A DNA stretch of 64,000 nt from Erpobdella octoculata. Its lineage: Eukaryota > Annelida > Clitellata > Hirudinida > Erpobdellidae. Below are positions 38,947 to 52,036 of this stretch, one piece after another (the stretch's first letter is position 1; every line of letters starts with the position of its first letter). The stretch is taken from positions 16,438,312 through 16,502,311 of the forward strand of contig OZ022247.1 of assembly GCA_963978895.1 (NCBI GenBank), written 5' to 3'. A program made the position numbers and the translations under genes. The notes under the pieces are model-generated. The model was not told where the DNA came from. It ran no database searches and worked only from the letters and a program-made list of their open reading frames with translations.

Positions 38947-40314
38947 TTACCCCCTTCTGAATTCTGTTTGTCCCGAACAGCATAGTCGCTTTTGAGAAAT
39001 GCGACTCGGCCACGAACACCAAAATACCTTGATCTTTACTCGTGGTTTTGACCGCAATTCGCAAACAACATGGTCAAGTCCCTTGACCGTTTGATGCAGT
39101 TTATTCCAGTCCTTCTTTGGCTTATCAACAGAGTCTTTCTTTGGCTCATCGTTGCAATATCTGCACGGTTCATCACAGCCTTTTTTGCATGCCTCGTCCT
39201 GAACATCTTTGCACGGTTTATCGGAACTGTCTGCTTTTTCTTCTTCCTTCACATCTTTTAGATCTTTCTCAAGAAACTCTTCATAAGGTTTTTCGAAAAC
39301 ACCTTCCATAAATCCATTAAATCCCTTCATCAGACTGTTATTTGATTTTAAAATGACTCTTAGTCTATCTCTCTGTGGATTCATCTGATTTACAACCTTC
39401 GGTACCGTTCTCTGTTCTTGGCTCATCTTTTTCAGAATTTTTGCTGGCTGCATTGCTATTGTTGTTTTGGAGAAGTTCATCGCCGTCATCTTTGTTTTCT
39501 TCCAAGCTACAATCGAACGTTTTCTTTTCACATTCCAACTCGGCTCTTTCGTCGGTGTCAACTTTCGTATCGTCCAGCGGATCTTTCTTCAAATTATCGC
39601 CATCGTCTCTCAAATCAGTGTCTTCTTTTTTTTGTCAAGTTAACTTTGACGTATTTCTCGATTGGAGTTTCGTCCGTTTTTAAATCCTTAGTTGCTTCAT
39701 CCGAGTGAGATTCGTCACTAAAATCTGACTCTGAATATTCGGTGCCGTCGTCTGTTACGGAGGCTTCCGTTTCAGAACCGTCGCTGTATGAGTAAAAGCC
39801 ATAGTTGTTATTGTCATTATTATAATCATCGTCGTCACTTTCATCCTCATCGTTTTGCAATTCGTTTTCAACATTCTTCTCATCTTCTTTAGTTTTGTTT
39901 TCTACGTCCAAACCGACTCTCACTGTCACCATCTTTGCATGGTTCATCTTGAGCATCTTTGCAGGGCTCATCACCATAACCTTCCTTGCATGGTTATTCT
40001 TGTACATTCTTGCATGGTTCATCTTGACCCTCTTTTTTGTTTCCGCAATTGTTTGTGTCACCATTGAGGAGTTCAAGAAATTTCTTCCTTTCTTGCTGTG
40101 CTGCTCTGTTTTCCTCCGCCATTTTATTCAGAGACTTCAACAATTCATTTTCTGCTTCGAACTCATACTCTTCCGGATCAAACCCATTGTTCTCCAATGA
40201 CGTCTGGAGGCGGTCTATGAGCTCAGACTTTCTTCCTTTATCACTGAGCTCTCGTTTTCTAAGTTCCCGCCTCAACTCGAGTATCAAGAGCTCATCCAAT
40301 GCTTTCAAAACCAT
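38947..40314 (-). pseudogene. Gypsy-type gag with SAP domain, frameshifted
   Basis: Minus strand from 40314: MVLKALDELLILELRRELRK begins a SAP-like DNA-binding domain (LRKRELSDKGRKSELIDRLQ), then a coiled segment. Next come DEPCK-type tandem repeats, an acidic stretch rich in Asp/Ser/Tyr (39700-39860), and further DEPCK repeats (about 39120-39240) in another frame. Two frameshifts (about 40000 and about 39600) break it. There is no protease, RT or integrase between gag and the LTR, so pol is deleted. The minus-strand primer site TTGGTGATCAGAAGTGGG follows the 5' LTR piece (about 40340). Confidence 0.65.
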
Positions 40315-40340
40315 TCTTGTATCCCACTTCTGATCACCAA

Positions 40341-40432
40341 TGTTACGATATCACCAAATCGTATACCAGGCTCAATAGAATGGTCTTGCTGTGCTGCTCT
40401 GTTTTCCTCCGCCATTTTATTCAGAGCCTCTC
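40341..40432 (-). repeat. Truncated 5' LTR joined to a duplicated gag segment
   Basis: 40341-40384 equals the LTR end. It is followed not by the rest of the LTR but by 40386-40432, a second copy of the gag segment 40089-40134 (TGCTGTGCTGCTCTGTTTTC). This is a rearranged junction. Confidence 0.75.
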
Positions 40433-40536
40433 CCATTATATATACATATACATATATATATATTTTTAATTTTTTCCAATACTCTAAATCGGTTTAAAAA
40501 TAATTTATTACCAAACACAAACTCCATAATCTTATA

Positions 40537-40580
40537 GGCTAATAGATCTATTTTGGCAATTTTTTGCCATCATCAGAGCC
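40537..40580 (-). ncRNA. Hammerhead motif in left arm (G12 lost)
   Basis: The mirror of 41604-41647. The core CTGATGA is intact, but GAAA reads AAAA (a CG to CA change), so cleavage should be lost. Confidence 0.75.
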
Positions 40581-40803
40581 GTTTAACTTTTTAAAATAAA
40601 ATGCAGTGACTAAATGGTAAAAGATACAACTAATTGAAAGGAATTAAAATACAATTTAAATAAAATTTAAATTCATTATATACAAATGTAACAACATAAA
40701 AAATATTTAAATTAAAATAATTATAATAATAACAGTAATAACTAAATAATTAAGATCAGTTAGTAAAGCCTTTAACAACGGAATTACAGTCAACTTCAAG
40801 GAC

Positions 40804-41427
40804 TTCTATTCTAACAATGGAAAAACACATAATCTTTTAATTAAAAATAGTATAAATAATGTTTCTAGCCCTGTAGCACAAACCAACCTAGTGTACCAAT
40901 TTTCGTGTCCGTTTCCACATGGTCAGGTGGAAAATTACATTGGTCATACTAGAACTACTCTGTCTCGTAGATTGACTATGCATTGTCAAAGTGGTGCCAT
41001 ATACCAACATATGTCAACACAACATTCAATCAAACCATCACATAAATTTCTAATTGATAACACCAGTATACTAATGAAAGAAAATCAACCCATTAAGTTA
41101 AAATTAAAAGAAGCTTTAGCTATTAATAAATGTAAGCCTTTAATTAATAAACAATGGTATTCTTTTGATTTAACTCTTAAACTTTTTGGTTCTCTAAATA
41201 GCATTAAAACTAATAATAATAATAATAAATGTTTTAACTCATCTACAACTTCTGTTAAAAATATGCATGTTAATAGTGCCAATGTTTCTTCAGGTATTTC
41301 TTCGTTGAATGAATGTTTTGTACCAGACGTTTGTGTTTCAAAGGTTATAGATAATGTATGTGATTCTTCTTCCAGTCACGTCCTTGAAGTTGACTGTAAT
41401 TCCGTTGTTAAAGGCTTTACTAACTGA
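40804..41427 (+). CDS. PLE GIY-YIG endonuclease end (5' truncated)
   Basis: Open from about 40804 (first Met at 40891) to TGA 41425. Contains CPFPHGQVENYIGHTRTTLS, RRLTMHCQSGAIYQHM and LKLKEALAINKCKPLINKQW. These give the GIY-YIG core with Tyr, Gly and Arg, and the downstream Glu-containing KEAL helix. An Asn-rich linker and Ser-rich tail follow (VLEVDCNSVVKGFTN end). The reverse transcriptase part is absent because of 5' truncation and inversion. Confidence 0.8.
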   Translation, partial: FYSNNGKTHNLLIKNSINNVSSPVAQTNLVYQFSCPFPHGQVENYIGHTRTTLSRRLTMHCQSGAIYQHMSTQHSIKPSHKFLIDNTSILMKENQPIKLKLKEALAINKCKPLINKQWYSFDLTLKLFGSLNSIKTNNNNNKCFNSSTTSVKNMHVNSANVSSGISSLNECFVPDVCVSKVIDNVCDSSSSHVLEVDCNSVVKGFTN

Positions 41428-41603
41428 TCTTAATTATTTAGTTATTACTGTTATTATTATAATTATTTTAATTTAAATATTTTTTATGCTGTTACATTTG
41501 TATATAATGAATTTAAATTTTATTTTAATTGTATTTTAATTCCTTTCAATTAGTTGTATCTTTTACCATTTAGTCACTGCATTTTATTTTTAAAAAGTTA
41601 AAC

Positions 41604-41647
41604 GGCTCTGATGATGGCAAAAAATTGCCGAAATAGATCTATTAGCC
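41604..41647 (+). ncRNA. Hammerhead ribozyme motif with full consensus core
   Basis: Stem I GGCT/AGCC, core CTGATGA, stem II GGCA/TGCC, GAAA, stem III TAG-AT-CTA, triplet ATT before the cleavage site. All invariant bases are present. The PLE tail (EFLFGNKLFLNRFRVLEKIK) starts 10 nt downstream. Confidence 0.85.
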
Positions 41648-41822
41648 TATAAGATTATGGAGTTTTTGTTTGGTAATAAATTATTTTTAAACCGATTTAG
41701 AGTATTGGAAAAAATTAAAAATAAAATCGATTCAGCCAAGTGCGCCACTTTTTTCAATCGAGTTTGTCTAAAAGAACATATAGCGCCGAAGTATTCAAAA
41801 AAAAAAAAATAAATAAATAAAA

Positions 41823-42447
<625 letters not shown>

Positions 42448-42485
42448 GTTGAGGCCGGCTTAAAAACATCTCAGGGAAACGGGAA

Positions 42486-45400
42486 ATGGGTTGTCTATGG
42501 CCCCATGGACAACCCACATCTAAAAAAATGGAAAGAAGTAGAAACTATAACGTCTCAAATCAACTAACAAATTCAAATAACAAAGACATTTTTAATTGTG
42601 TTGATGCTGATATAATCTGCTTACAGAAAACAAACATTTTAAATTATGACATAAAAAAACCTTTTCCTATATTGCCACCTCTCTCGAATCCACTACAACA
42701 ACCAGCGCCAACAAAAGTAGAACTGGGTCTTCCAAGTAAAAGATCCCGTCCTGCCAATCCAAAACATCCCACACAGCGCCAACAAAACATCGGTAGTCTT
42801 TCCCAACACAAAATTGACTTATTAAAATCCACAACAACTCTTTGTTTCTGGGCAAATAACCCTTGTTCACTGAATAGTCAGAAGAAAGACGAACTCACGG
42901 CCAGACTAACAGCACTATCAAAGAAAAACCAACCAGACGTTATGTTCTTCACTGAGACATGGTTTAATGAAAGGTCGGACACAATCGTGAATGGATACCA
43001 ATTGCATAGAACGGACAGAAATAGCAAAGGTGGTGGAGTTGCTATCTATGTCAAGAACGAAATAGTTTCATTTAACGTTTCTTTACCAGAGCTTAATTCG
43101 AAAAATATTGAACAATTGTGGATAACAATTGGTTACGGTAAGGAATCAATCTTACTTGGCTGCATCTACCGCCCACATGATTATGACGATGAATATTTAA
43201 CCAATACCATTGAAGCTATAAAAATTGCAAAAAAATCACTAATTGGACTCAATTGTGCAACGATGTTGCTTTATGGTGATTTTAACTTCAGTCATACATG
43301 GTACGAAGAAGTTGATGTGGGTGGCAGAGTAGCCACAGCTGGTCATGTGATGGACGAGCGCCCAGGGGATATCAGATTTCAGTCATGTCTCGAAGAAAAT
43401 GATCTAACACAAGTAGTGACATTTTGTACTTACCGACATTCACGAGATGCTGCACCAAAAAGCACACTTGATCTTATTATCACCAACAAACCAGATCAAT
43501 TCATGGAGCTTACAAAAGGCGATTCACTAGGCTATACGCCAATGGGTCAATCACATTGTTTAATAATGGGAACAATAAGTGTAGCTGGCTGCCCGACAAT
43601 CGAAAGACACAACAAACCCCGATGTATATGGAGTAGAGCCAACGTTACTGCTTTCTCACACTTTATCAGCTCACAAGACTGGATAACACTCTTCTTACAT
43701 CGCTCAGTTAACGAGTGCTACACCACCTTGGTTAAAGTTTACGATGATGCAGTGAAAAGATTTATCCCAACAACAACAGTGCCCTTTAAGAAAAAGTCAG
43801 AGGCATGGGTCACTCCAGAAGTGTTAGCGGCGGTTCAACTGAAGAGACAACTTTGGTCAAAATACCTAGCAGCCGGGCGTCACACACATGACCAGCTTAA
43901 GCTAGCTCATAAAAAAGCTTGTAAAAACGTGGCAAAAGTAGTTAGACTTTCTATGCTTCACTACGAAGAAAGTCTCGCTTATTAACCAAATCAACTTCAT
44001 ACTCACATTCGAAATAAACATGAAACTCAAGAGAAGATAAAGGCAATTGAAACGGCTGACGGTGACACATCGGTCGACCAAGAAGTAATATGCAAGACGC
44101 TAAACGAATACTTCCAATCTGTCTTTGTTACCGAATCAGGCAATCAACTGCCTTATTTTGAACAGAGAACAGATTCCGAATGCAATATTGACGAGAACGT
44201 TTTCACATTTGAAAAAGTTGAAAAAAGACTATCAGAACTCTTGGCGAACAAGGCTATGGGAGTTGATGGATTTCATCCTCGTATATTAAAAAACAGCGCA
44301 GCTGCTCTTGCAATTCCTATCACTCTCATCTTTAGAATGTCTATCACCACAGGCATGGTACCAGATCTATGGAAACTAGCTAATGTTACGCCCATTTTTA
44401 AAAAAGGTAGCAAAATAAAGGCAGGAAACTATAGGCCAGTATCATTAACTTCCGTACTTTGCAAAGTATGCGAAAAGTTTATTCACGAGCAAATCATGTC
44501 TTTCTGCACTATAAATAACCTAATAACTAAAAGTCAACACGGATTTGTAAGAAAAAAAGAATGCGTAAGCAACTTACTGGAAGCCCGCGACATTCTGACA
44601 GAAAGTGTTCATCTTGGTGTTTCTGTGGATGTTGTCTACACAGATTTTGCAAAAGCTTTTGACAAAGTCCCACATCGGTGTTTATTGCACAAACTGAGAG
44701 CGTACGGTATACAGGGCTCTCTTCACAAATGGATTGAATCTTGGTTAACCAATCGTCAGCAGAGAGTTCAGATCGACAGTTGTACTTCAGGATGGAAAAA
44801 GGTTACAAGTGGGGTACCGCAAGGCTCAGTACTTGGGCCTCTATTGTTTTTGCTCTATATAAATGACCTCCCTGACAAATTATCTCAACACATCAAGCTT
44901 TTTGCAGATGATAGTAAAATCATTGGGATTATCAAATCCGTGGAAGACTGTATCAGACTCCAAAACGATATAGATGAGGCAGTCCAGTGGTCACACAAAT
45001 GGTTGATGCCATTCAACATTGACAAATGCAAAGTTATGCACGTTGGACGAACCAATCAGAAATCAAAATTTATTTATTCTATGTTAGACCCAGATGGAAA
45101 TAGAAAAAATTTAGAAGTAACGACAGTCGAACGAGATCTTGGTGTTCTAGTATTGGATGATCTCAAAGCAAGGTCTCAAGTGAATGCAGCAGCTGCCTTG
45201 GCTAATAGAACTCTTGGTAGACTTAAAAAATTATTCCGAAGTCGTAGTCTCCATCTTTGGAAAACATTATACCAGGCCTACATTCGACCACACCTCGAAT
45301 ATGCAGTTCAAGTTTGGTCTCCTCATCTAAGCCGGGACATTGATACTCTCGAAAAGGTCCAGCACAAAGTTACAAAAATAATTACAACAATCAAACATTT

Positions 45401-45728
45401 ACCATACTTAGAAAGACTACAGAAGCATGGAATTACCACGCTTGAAGAACGTAGGGTTAGAGGCGATTTGATCCAACAATACAAAATACTGGCTCATATT
45501 GATGAAGTGGATTTTTTTGTATTGCAAAAACATCCCACATGGCAAACTAACAGATCCTATTGTTTGAGAGGTCACAACTGCCTTCTTTTATCACAAAGAA
45601 TTAAAGGATGTGAAGAGCGAAAACACTTTTTCACAAATCGAGTAGCTTTCAGCTGGAACTCCTTGACGCAGGAAGCAGTGGACGCATGTTCGGTGAATGC
45701 CTTCAAAGATCAACTCGCTCTACTTTGA
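42486..45728 (+). pseudogene. CR1-type LINE ORF2, one nonsense codon
   Basis: A single frame interrupted only by TAA at 43983-43985. The endonuclease lies in residues about 120-370 (FTETWF, RNSKGGGVAIYV, GCIYRPHDYDD, LLYGDFNFSHTW, STLDLIITN, QSHCLI in place of the usual SDH). Reverse transcriptase follows from about 44230 (KAMGVDGFHPRILKN, GNYRPVSLTSVLCKVCEKFI, YTDFAKAFDKVPHRCLL, SGVPQGSVLGPLLFLLYIND, LFADDSKI). The C-terminal end has RPHLEYAVQVWSPHLSRDI and LEKVQHKVTK as in CR1 elements. The altered SDH and the stop make it inactive, but decay is light. The likely start is M42531. The 3' end has an ACTCAA repeat (about 45885-45905), then TA repeats. Confidence 0.88.
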
Positions 45729-45929
45729 TTGCAGTATGACTCGTCAGCACAGAGGGGCCTGATGCAGCACCTCTTCATCAATCATACATGCTATTATAAT
45801 GACTATTTAATTATTATTGTTTTTTTTTTTTTTTTTTTGTTCTGTCTTATTTGTGATTTTGAATGTATGTATTGATAACTGAATAAACAAACTCAAACTC
45901 AAACTCATATATATATATATATATATATA

Positions 45930-46045
45930 TTGGCATTAAATTTTCTTTGTAGCAAGCTCCATTAAATATTGCAGCTCATTTGGCATTTAAAACTTTTTTC
46001 AAAATCACTTCCAAACGTTTTCGGTTGTTTATTAAAAATGTAAGG
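45930..46045 (-). mobile_element. PLE tail fragment (minus)
   Basis: The minus-strand frame reads VILKKVLNAK, stop, AAIFNGACYKENLMPIYIY into the TA array at 45908-45930. Confidence 0.6.
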
Positions 46046-46078
46046 AAATATTTGAATAAAATAGTAGTTACAAATTAA

Positions 46079-47264
46079 TAGGGATGTCACGGGTACCCGA
46101 ACCCAAATCCGGTACTACCCGGTCTTTTTCTGATACCCGAACCCGAAAGTGTGAAAATTTGATACCCGAACCCGAAAATGTGAAAACTTGATACCCGAAC
46201 CTGAAAATGACAAAACTTGATACCCGAACCCGAACTTGAACCCGAAAATGTGAAAACTTGATACCCGAACCCGAAAATTTATAAGCTTAATACCCGAACT
46301 CGGAGTTGTGAACAAATAAATCTTTATAAAGGCTCTGTCTTAGAGATTAATAAATTACAAGTTTTGTTGACGTAACATATTATACTAATTGCGAGCGTAG
46401 AAGTTTTGTATTATCACCTTTGCGTAACAAATAACACAAATACGTCATTTTATTAGTGATTGTGTAAACTAGACCACTAATCCGTTCAATTATCAGGCCG
46501 GACCAAGCCGCGAACGAACTAAAAATAATTAAGCCTCCTTCGGTCGAAGAAATCGCGGATAGCCATGACTCGAAACTTTTTACTTCAGTTATATAACCTT
46601 ATATTTATTCATTCATATACTCAAAGTTTTTCTGATATAACAAAGACCCTTTGTTATAAAGATAATCTTGCATAATCCTAAACTTTAACTGGCAAAGTCT
46701 ATAAATGATCTATGCGTCACAGTCATTTTATTGGCAAATGTGTAAGCTAGGACACTAATCCGCCTGATTACCCGACCGGACCGAGCCGCGAAAAAAATTC
46801 ATAAATTACAATAATTTAAGAGGTAACGTATTATACTAATCGCAAGCCATGCAAGTTTTTTTGGTGAGTGTGTAAGCTAGACCAATAATCCGCCTGATTA
46901 TCTGGCCGGACCGAGCCACGAACGAACTAAAATAATTAAGCCTCCTTCGGCCAAAGAAATCACATTATTTGGAAAGCTAAAAAAATAACTTGTTAGAGTT
47001 TATTCAATACGTGTAATGTCTAATGGACTTGGATGAATTGATCGCTCTCGTTTGTATAGGTATATACACTAGGTAACTTTAAAATCAATCCAGGAATTTG
47101 AAATCATAAGCCCGGTGCTTGGAAAACTACAAACCCGAACCCGAAAACCTGAGTTTCACAAACCCGAACCCGAAAACTCGAGTTTTACAAACCCGAACAC
47201 TCTAGTTTCACAAACCCGAACCCGAACCCGAAAACTCCAAAAAGTACTACCCGTGACATCCCTA
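46079..47264. mobile_element. Non-autonomous hAT element (1186 bp)
   Basis: Ends TAGGGATGTCACGGGTA on both sides, flanked by the perfect 8-bp duplication CAAATTAA (46071-46078, 47265-47272). Subterminal zones are arrays of ACCCGAACCCGAAA (46098-46310 and 47105-47235). The centre has three diverged copies of a GTAAGCTAGACCACTAATCC block (46463, 46740, 46869). Confidence 0.92.
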
Positions 47265-47499
47265 CAAATTAATATGGATTAAATTTAATATACAAACGGA
47301 GGAAAACTACAATTAACTATTAATCTAAATAGAGATTATAGATAAAAATAAACTTTAGGACTTTAAGACTTATGGTATTATTAAAATAATATAAAAACAG
47401 ATAATGGATATGTATGGTCATAAAACGCGACGGTGACGTCGGCCAAAACGGTATTTCAAAACTTAACTATTATTCTAATTTGTTAATTAATTATGAATT

Positions 47500-47632
47500 T
47501 GAAAGTATTAATCAATTAATTAATTTGAAAGTTTTAATTCAATATTTGAAAGTTTTAATTCAATAATTGAAAGTTTTAATTCAATATTTGAAAGTTTTAA
47601 TCCAATATTTGAAAGTTTTAATTAATTATTGA
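47500..47632. repeat. Minisatellite, unit TTTGAAAGTTTTAATTCAATA
   Basis: About six head-to-tail copies of a 21-bp unit, with small variations. Confidence 0.85.
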
Positions 47633-50285
47633 TGAGTGCGCTCACTGTGATTGTGCTAGCTCAAGAGGATATATATTTATAATGTTTCGCTGCTCATTCT
47701 TCACACTAGAGTTGTTCGTAGATCGGTTCAATCCAAGGGGAGAAAACGGACGTTCACTTTCCTAAAAATAAGTCAATGACTAGGGAGGGAGAATAAAATC
47801 TAATTATTTTTCTTTTTTTTAAAAATTATCCCTCTCATCAAATGTGGCGTGCAACAAACCGCCTTCCCTATTTTACTATGCTATGCCACTGTAGAGACTT
47901 AGGGAAGGTAAGTAATGTGACTATTGACCGTAATGTTAACAGGGAAAAGCGTATATATGTTCCTGTATCAGCCGACGATTGAGGTATGTAAGAAAAAAGA
48001 AAAGCACCCTTGCTCGGGTCCGTAATTTTGGGGGAGTGAAGATTTTTTTTCTCCGATACATTTTTTCTTTGACGTCTTCTTCGAGGTAAAACATTTCCTA
48101 CAGGACAGGGACGTCATTGCAGCAAAACCTTTGGGGGCAACATGTTGAAAAGATCTCCACGTTCTTAATTTTTTTTCTTAATGCCATGTGTGAAGGAGAA
48201 CGTTATGCGGTAGAGGAGCAAGTATGGTCTTCCCGAGAAAATAATAGAAATCTAATTTTTTGAAAACCCTTTCTTTATATTTCCTCCCGAAAAAGCTGAT
48301 GACCGGACGGAGGTAGTGGCAGTACTTTATTCAAAAATGTCAGAAACCACTTTTTTATATTTCTTCTCAAAACTGATGACCGGGGGTATTCCAAGGTACT
48401 TTTTCCAAATATTATTGAAACCCTATTTTTATTTTTCTCCGCTTGCCCAAAATTAGTAACCCACTCAAATTGGGGAGCATATGTCCCCTGCCCCCCGTCT
48501 TCTTCATCTATGCATATTTCTAAAACTTTGCTGCCAAGATTAGAAAGACCCGCTACAACCTCATGGAGGCAGATCCACTTTAAAGTCAAAGGGGTCCCAT
48601 TAACCTTGCGGGGACCCACTTAAACGTCAGGGCCCCATTCAAACATCATGGATACCACTTTAACGTTAGGGGATCCACTAAACCGTCGGAGCACCCACTT
48701 CAAAATGACCATCCCGTTCTGAAATGATGTTCCTGCCCCAACGTTGTAAATTTTTTGCCGTTGTTTAATTTTTTATTAGGAATATTTTGCAATATATAAT
48801 TTGCCGGTTATTTGACAATAGAAATAATATGTTATGAATGTGAATATTTATTTTTTATTTAGATGAAGAAATCATTTAATTTGTTATTGAAATTATTTGT
48901 ATTGATGTTGTGCACTGTAAATAGCCTTTTGTGCTATAATACAATGCGCTCAATGGCAATAACGAATGGCTATTAGCAGTGCTTACCGCTCACTGTTAAT
49001 AACCAATTGCGTTATTTTACAGTGCACGCACTGTCAATAGATTCTACGAGAATTAATTTGTTTTTCGATTTTTGCTTATATTTCAGTTAAGCTACCAAAT
49101 TGAGAAGTCCAGATAAGATAGTATTAAAATGTGCTTCTTAAAATTGCCTATCACCCATATAAATTTTGTCTGTTCACCTCAAGACAAGCCAGTCGCATAA
49201 AATAAACGTGCTCTAGCGCGCAAGTCCAGAACCTTGCACGCTCGAAACCGTGCAGGGAATTGGACGGTTTTTATTAAAATTTTATTATTAACATTTTTAA
49301 TTGTTCGCGTATATCTCGCGAACTAATAAACTCCCAATAAGAATGATTACATAAAAATGCTTGTAAAAGATACCTTTACTCAAACATCTAAAAAGAAAAA
49401 GTTTAGCATAGTTCATTTTCTTTGAACTTTAATCCAAAGTCACTCGGTTATGCTTTTGAGACTCGCTTCTTACGTAATTGTCGATTAATTTTCATTTTTT
49501 TCGAATAATTAAATTGACTTTATTACTTTAAGATGTTAAAATTTCATAGCTCTACGACTTTGCGGCGATACTGTTTTAACGTGCTCAAGTTGAGGAGTTC
49601 GTCGATAACAAATGGGGCAGCCGTGGTTAATCAACGGTTCTTAAGCAAATTGCGTTAATTCCATGGCTAATAACTTTTTTTTGCTAATTGAATCTTTTTA
49701 GTTGTTCTTTTAAATGAAAGTTTATTATATTGACTATAACATATTAAAAATTCAAACGTATACAAATACGACTACATATTTAAATTTTGCGTGAAACAAG
49801 TGCAGTTCCTTCCAAATCAGAGCGCATATTGGCTCATTCACCAACGGTTACAATGCAATTTTCAATCTCAATAACTTTTTTATTAGACCTTGCAATGTTC
49901 TAGCTTTTGTTTTAAATGAAAGCTCATGTTATCTACTACGACATACTAAAATCTCAAATTTATACTAATTTACCTACATATTTAAATTTTGACTCAAGTC
50001 TACTTATTTCTATGTAAATCAGACCTCCAATAGGCTCAAGTAACAACAGCTGCAACGTCGTTTCAACGACTGTTTCACAATTAGGTATGGAATGGACTAT
50101 AAGACCATAAGTCGACAGACATTAATGATACATTTATTTCAATTTGTTACTTCCTAACTAATAACTATTTTCTATTTCTAACTCAATCAAATTATTCATT
50201 GAGCTACTGGACTACTACTGAAGATGACGCAGTAGACTTTGACATACAGACGGAAAACCTGATAGCAGGGGATTTGACTTTTGAT
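47633..50285. other. Long region without genes; diverged internal repeats
   Basis: 48260-48440 has repeats of TATTTCTTCTCAAAACTGATG type, and 48560-48730 has a tandem CCACTTTAACGT-GGGGACC motif. 49670-49850 and 49870-50055 are diverged copies of a block of about 190 bp (AAATGAAAG...ACTACATATTTAAATTTTG). No coding support. Confidence 0.5.
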
Positions 50286-51411
50286 ATTTAAAGTAAGGCT
50301 GGGCCCGATTGATCGTAATCGGCAAGGGAAAAAATAATCGGTGACGATTAAACTTTTTCTGGAAAACTACCCACTTAAAATTTGTTCGTATATTATCTAG
50401 TAAAAGTATGACAACTAATAAAAAAATCTGTCACCGTGCAGTGAATGAAAGTTTAAATAATAGAAATAAAAATGACATCAAAGGAAACGTCGGCATTCTT
50501 CAGTCATTCGCGAATGAAAGTAAAGTAATGATTGAAAGAAAATTAAATTGATAAAAGAATATAAAAATGACATCAAAAAATTGGGCAGCATGTTTTGAAA
50601 ATTAACTGGTTTAACAATGAATTATCAAAAAGAATTTAAATTTTTAATTCTCTTTGATCTTGCCGATATTTTAGTGTTTACTTTATTTTTTACACTAGGT
50701 GCTGGGACACATTAATAATTATTGAGATGCAACAACACCTGATTGGTTCCTATAAACAGGCCGGAAAACAATTGTTTGTGTTAACCCATATAAGCCGACA
50801 GTCCTTTATAAAGGATCTATGGAAAACTAATTGTAATTTTTTAAATTTTCATCTTAATATCAATGTATCAATAAAAATCAATTAAAGGATATCTACTGAA
50901 AACCATAGTATTTTTTGTTTTATTTATATTTTTCATTTTGGTTGGAATTTAGATACATTTTGAAGTTCAATTTTTTATTATGGAATCAAGAAAAAGGTTG
51001 GTCCATAAAATTTTTCTTTTTCTTGAAAACCAGTATTTTTTTAATTTGTATGTTACTTAAAAGTGTTCTTAGTCAGCTTGTCTATTGCTCGTGCACGGGG
51101 AATATTTGGTTGTATAAAAAAATGCATTTTTTGTCGATACTTTATAAAGGATCGTAGGCACACCGTATACTCTAAGCAGTCGCACGGAAAATCTTTAAAA
51201 AAAAAAATGATTAAAATTTATATTTTTTTAAAAGAAAATAATATCAGAAAACGAAATTTACCAAAAGTTTTGTTCTACGAGTTATATTAATGAAGTTATA
51301 TCGATTTGAAGTTCACGCATCGAGATCGTACCTCTAAGCCTGAATGAGCTAAAAAGTGGTTCATACGCAGGTCGCTTCTCATGCGCGATAGCACATTACT
51401 GCATGTATCAT

Positions 51412-51694
51412 TGTAAATGTAGAGGAATATGCTTTCTAGCGATTCGTAACGTTAAAGTCGAAGTTATTTATAACACAATATTTCTCGAATTTATTTTAAC
51501 TTTATTCTTCTTCGTTGAATATAACCTTTTACTTGACTCAAAACTGAACTATCTCACTTTGTAGAATTTCGCACGGTTCTAACAAATCCTTTGATAATTC
51601 CAATTTCCCTCCCCAGATCACCTTACTTTTTTATTGAAGACCCCAAAAAGGAAAAAGACCAATAACAATTATATATATACACATATATATATAC

Positions 51695-51741
<47 letters not shown>

Positions 51742-52036
51742 CCCATTCATGTATATATACACTCAAACACACATATATATACATATATATTAATGATACA
51801 AAAAATTATACGCACACACAATGTCACAAGAGCACAAATATACATATATACATACATATACATATACATACATATATATATATACATACATATACATACA
51901 CACATTTACACACAGATACATACATACATAAATGACTATTGTTTCAACATATCCAATCATTATAAAATGCACACATAATAAAATAAAATAAACACATATT
52001 ATGAAAATACGTAAGATGAACCATCTTCATCTTACA
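51412..52036 (-). repeat. Gypsy 3' LTR
   Basis: 625 bp. Contains TA/CATA microsatellite from 51670. Nearly identical to the other LTR outside the microsatellite. Confidence 0.9.

Larger units (their letters stand above)
40461..41722 (+). mobile_element. Fold-back PLE with 343-bp inverted arms
   Basis: 40461-40803 and 41380-41722 are inverted copies with only a few differences by eye. They span the last codons of the PLE ORF, its 3' region, a hammerhead and the tail start. The 576-bp centre codes for the GIY-YIG end. Inverted terminal repeats are a known PLE insertion form. Confidence 0.9.

Noticed and set aside
38899..39308. Plus-strand Phe/Ser-rich ORFs opposite the SAP-domain gag
   Set aside because: Antisense shadows of the acidic, DEPCK-repeat gag reading.
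48275..48619. 114-codon minus-strand ORF
   Set aside because: It overlaps short internal repeats of non-coding appearance, has no recognisable motif, and open length alone is not enough.
51634..51978. HIYI-rich ORF in the Gypsy LTR
   Set aside because: Translation of CATATA microsatellite within an LTR.
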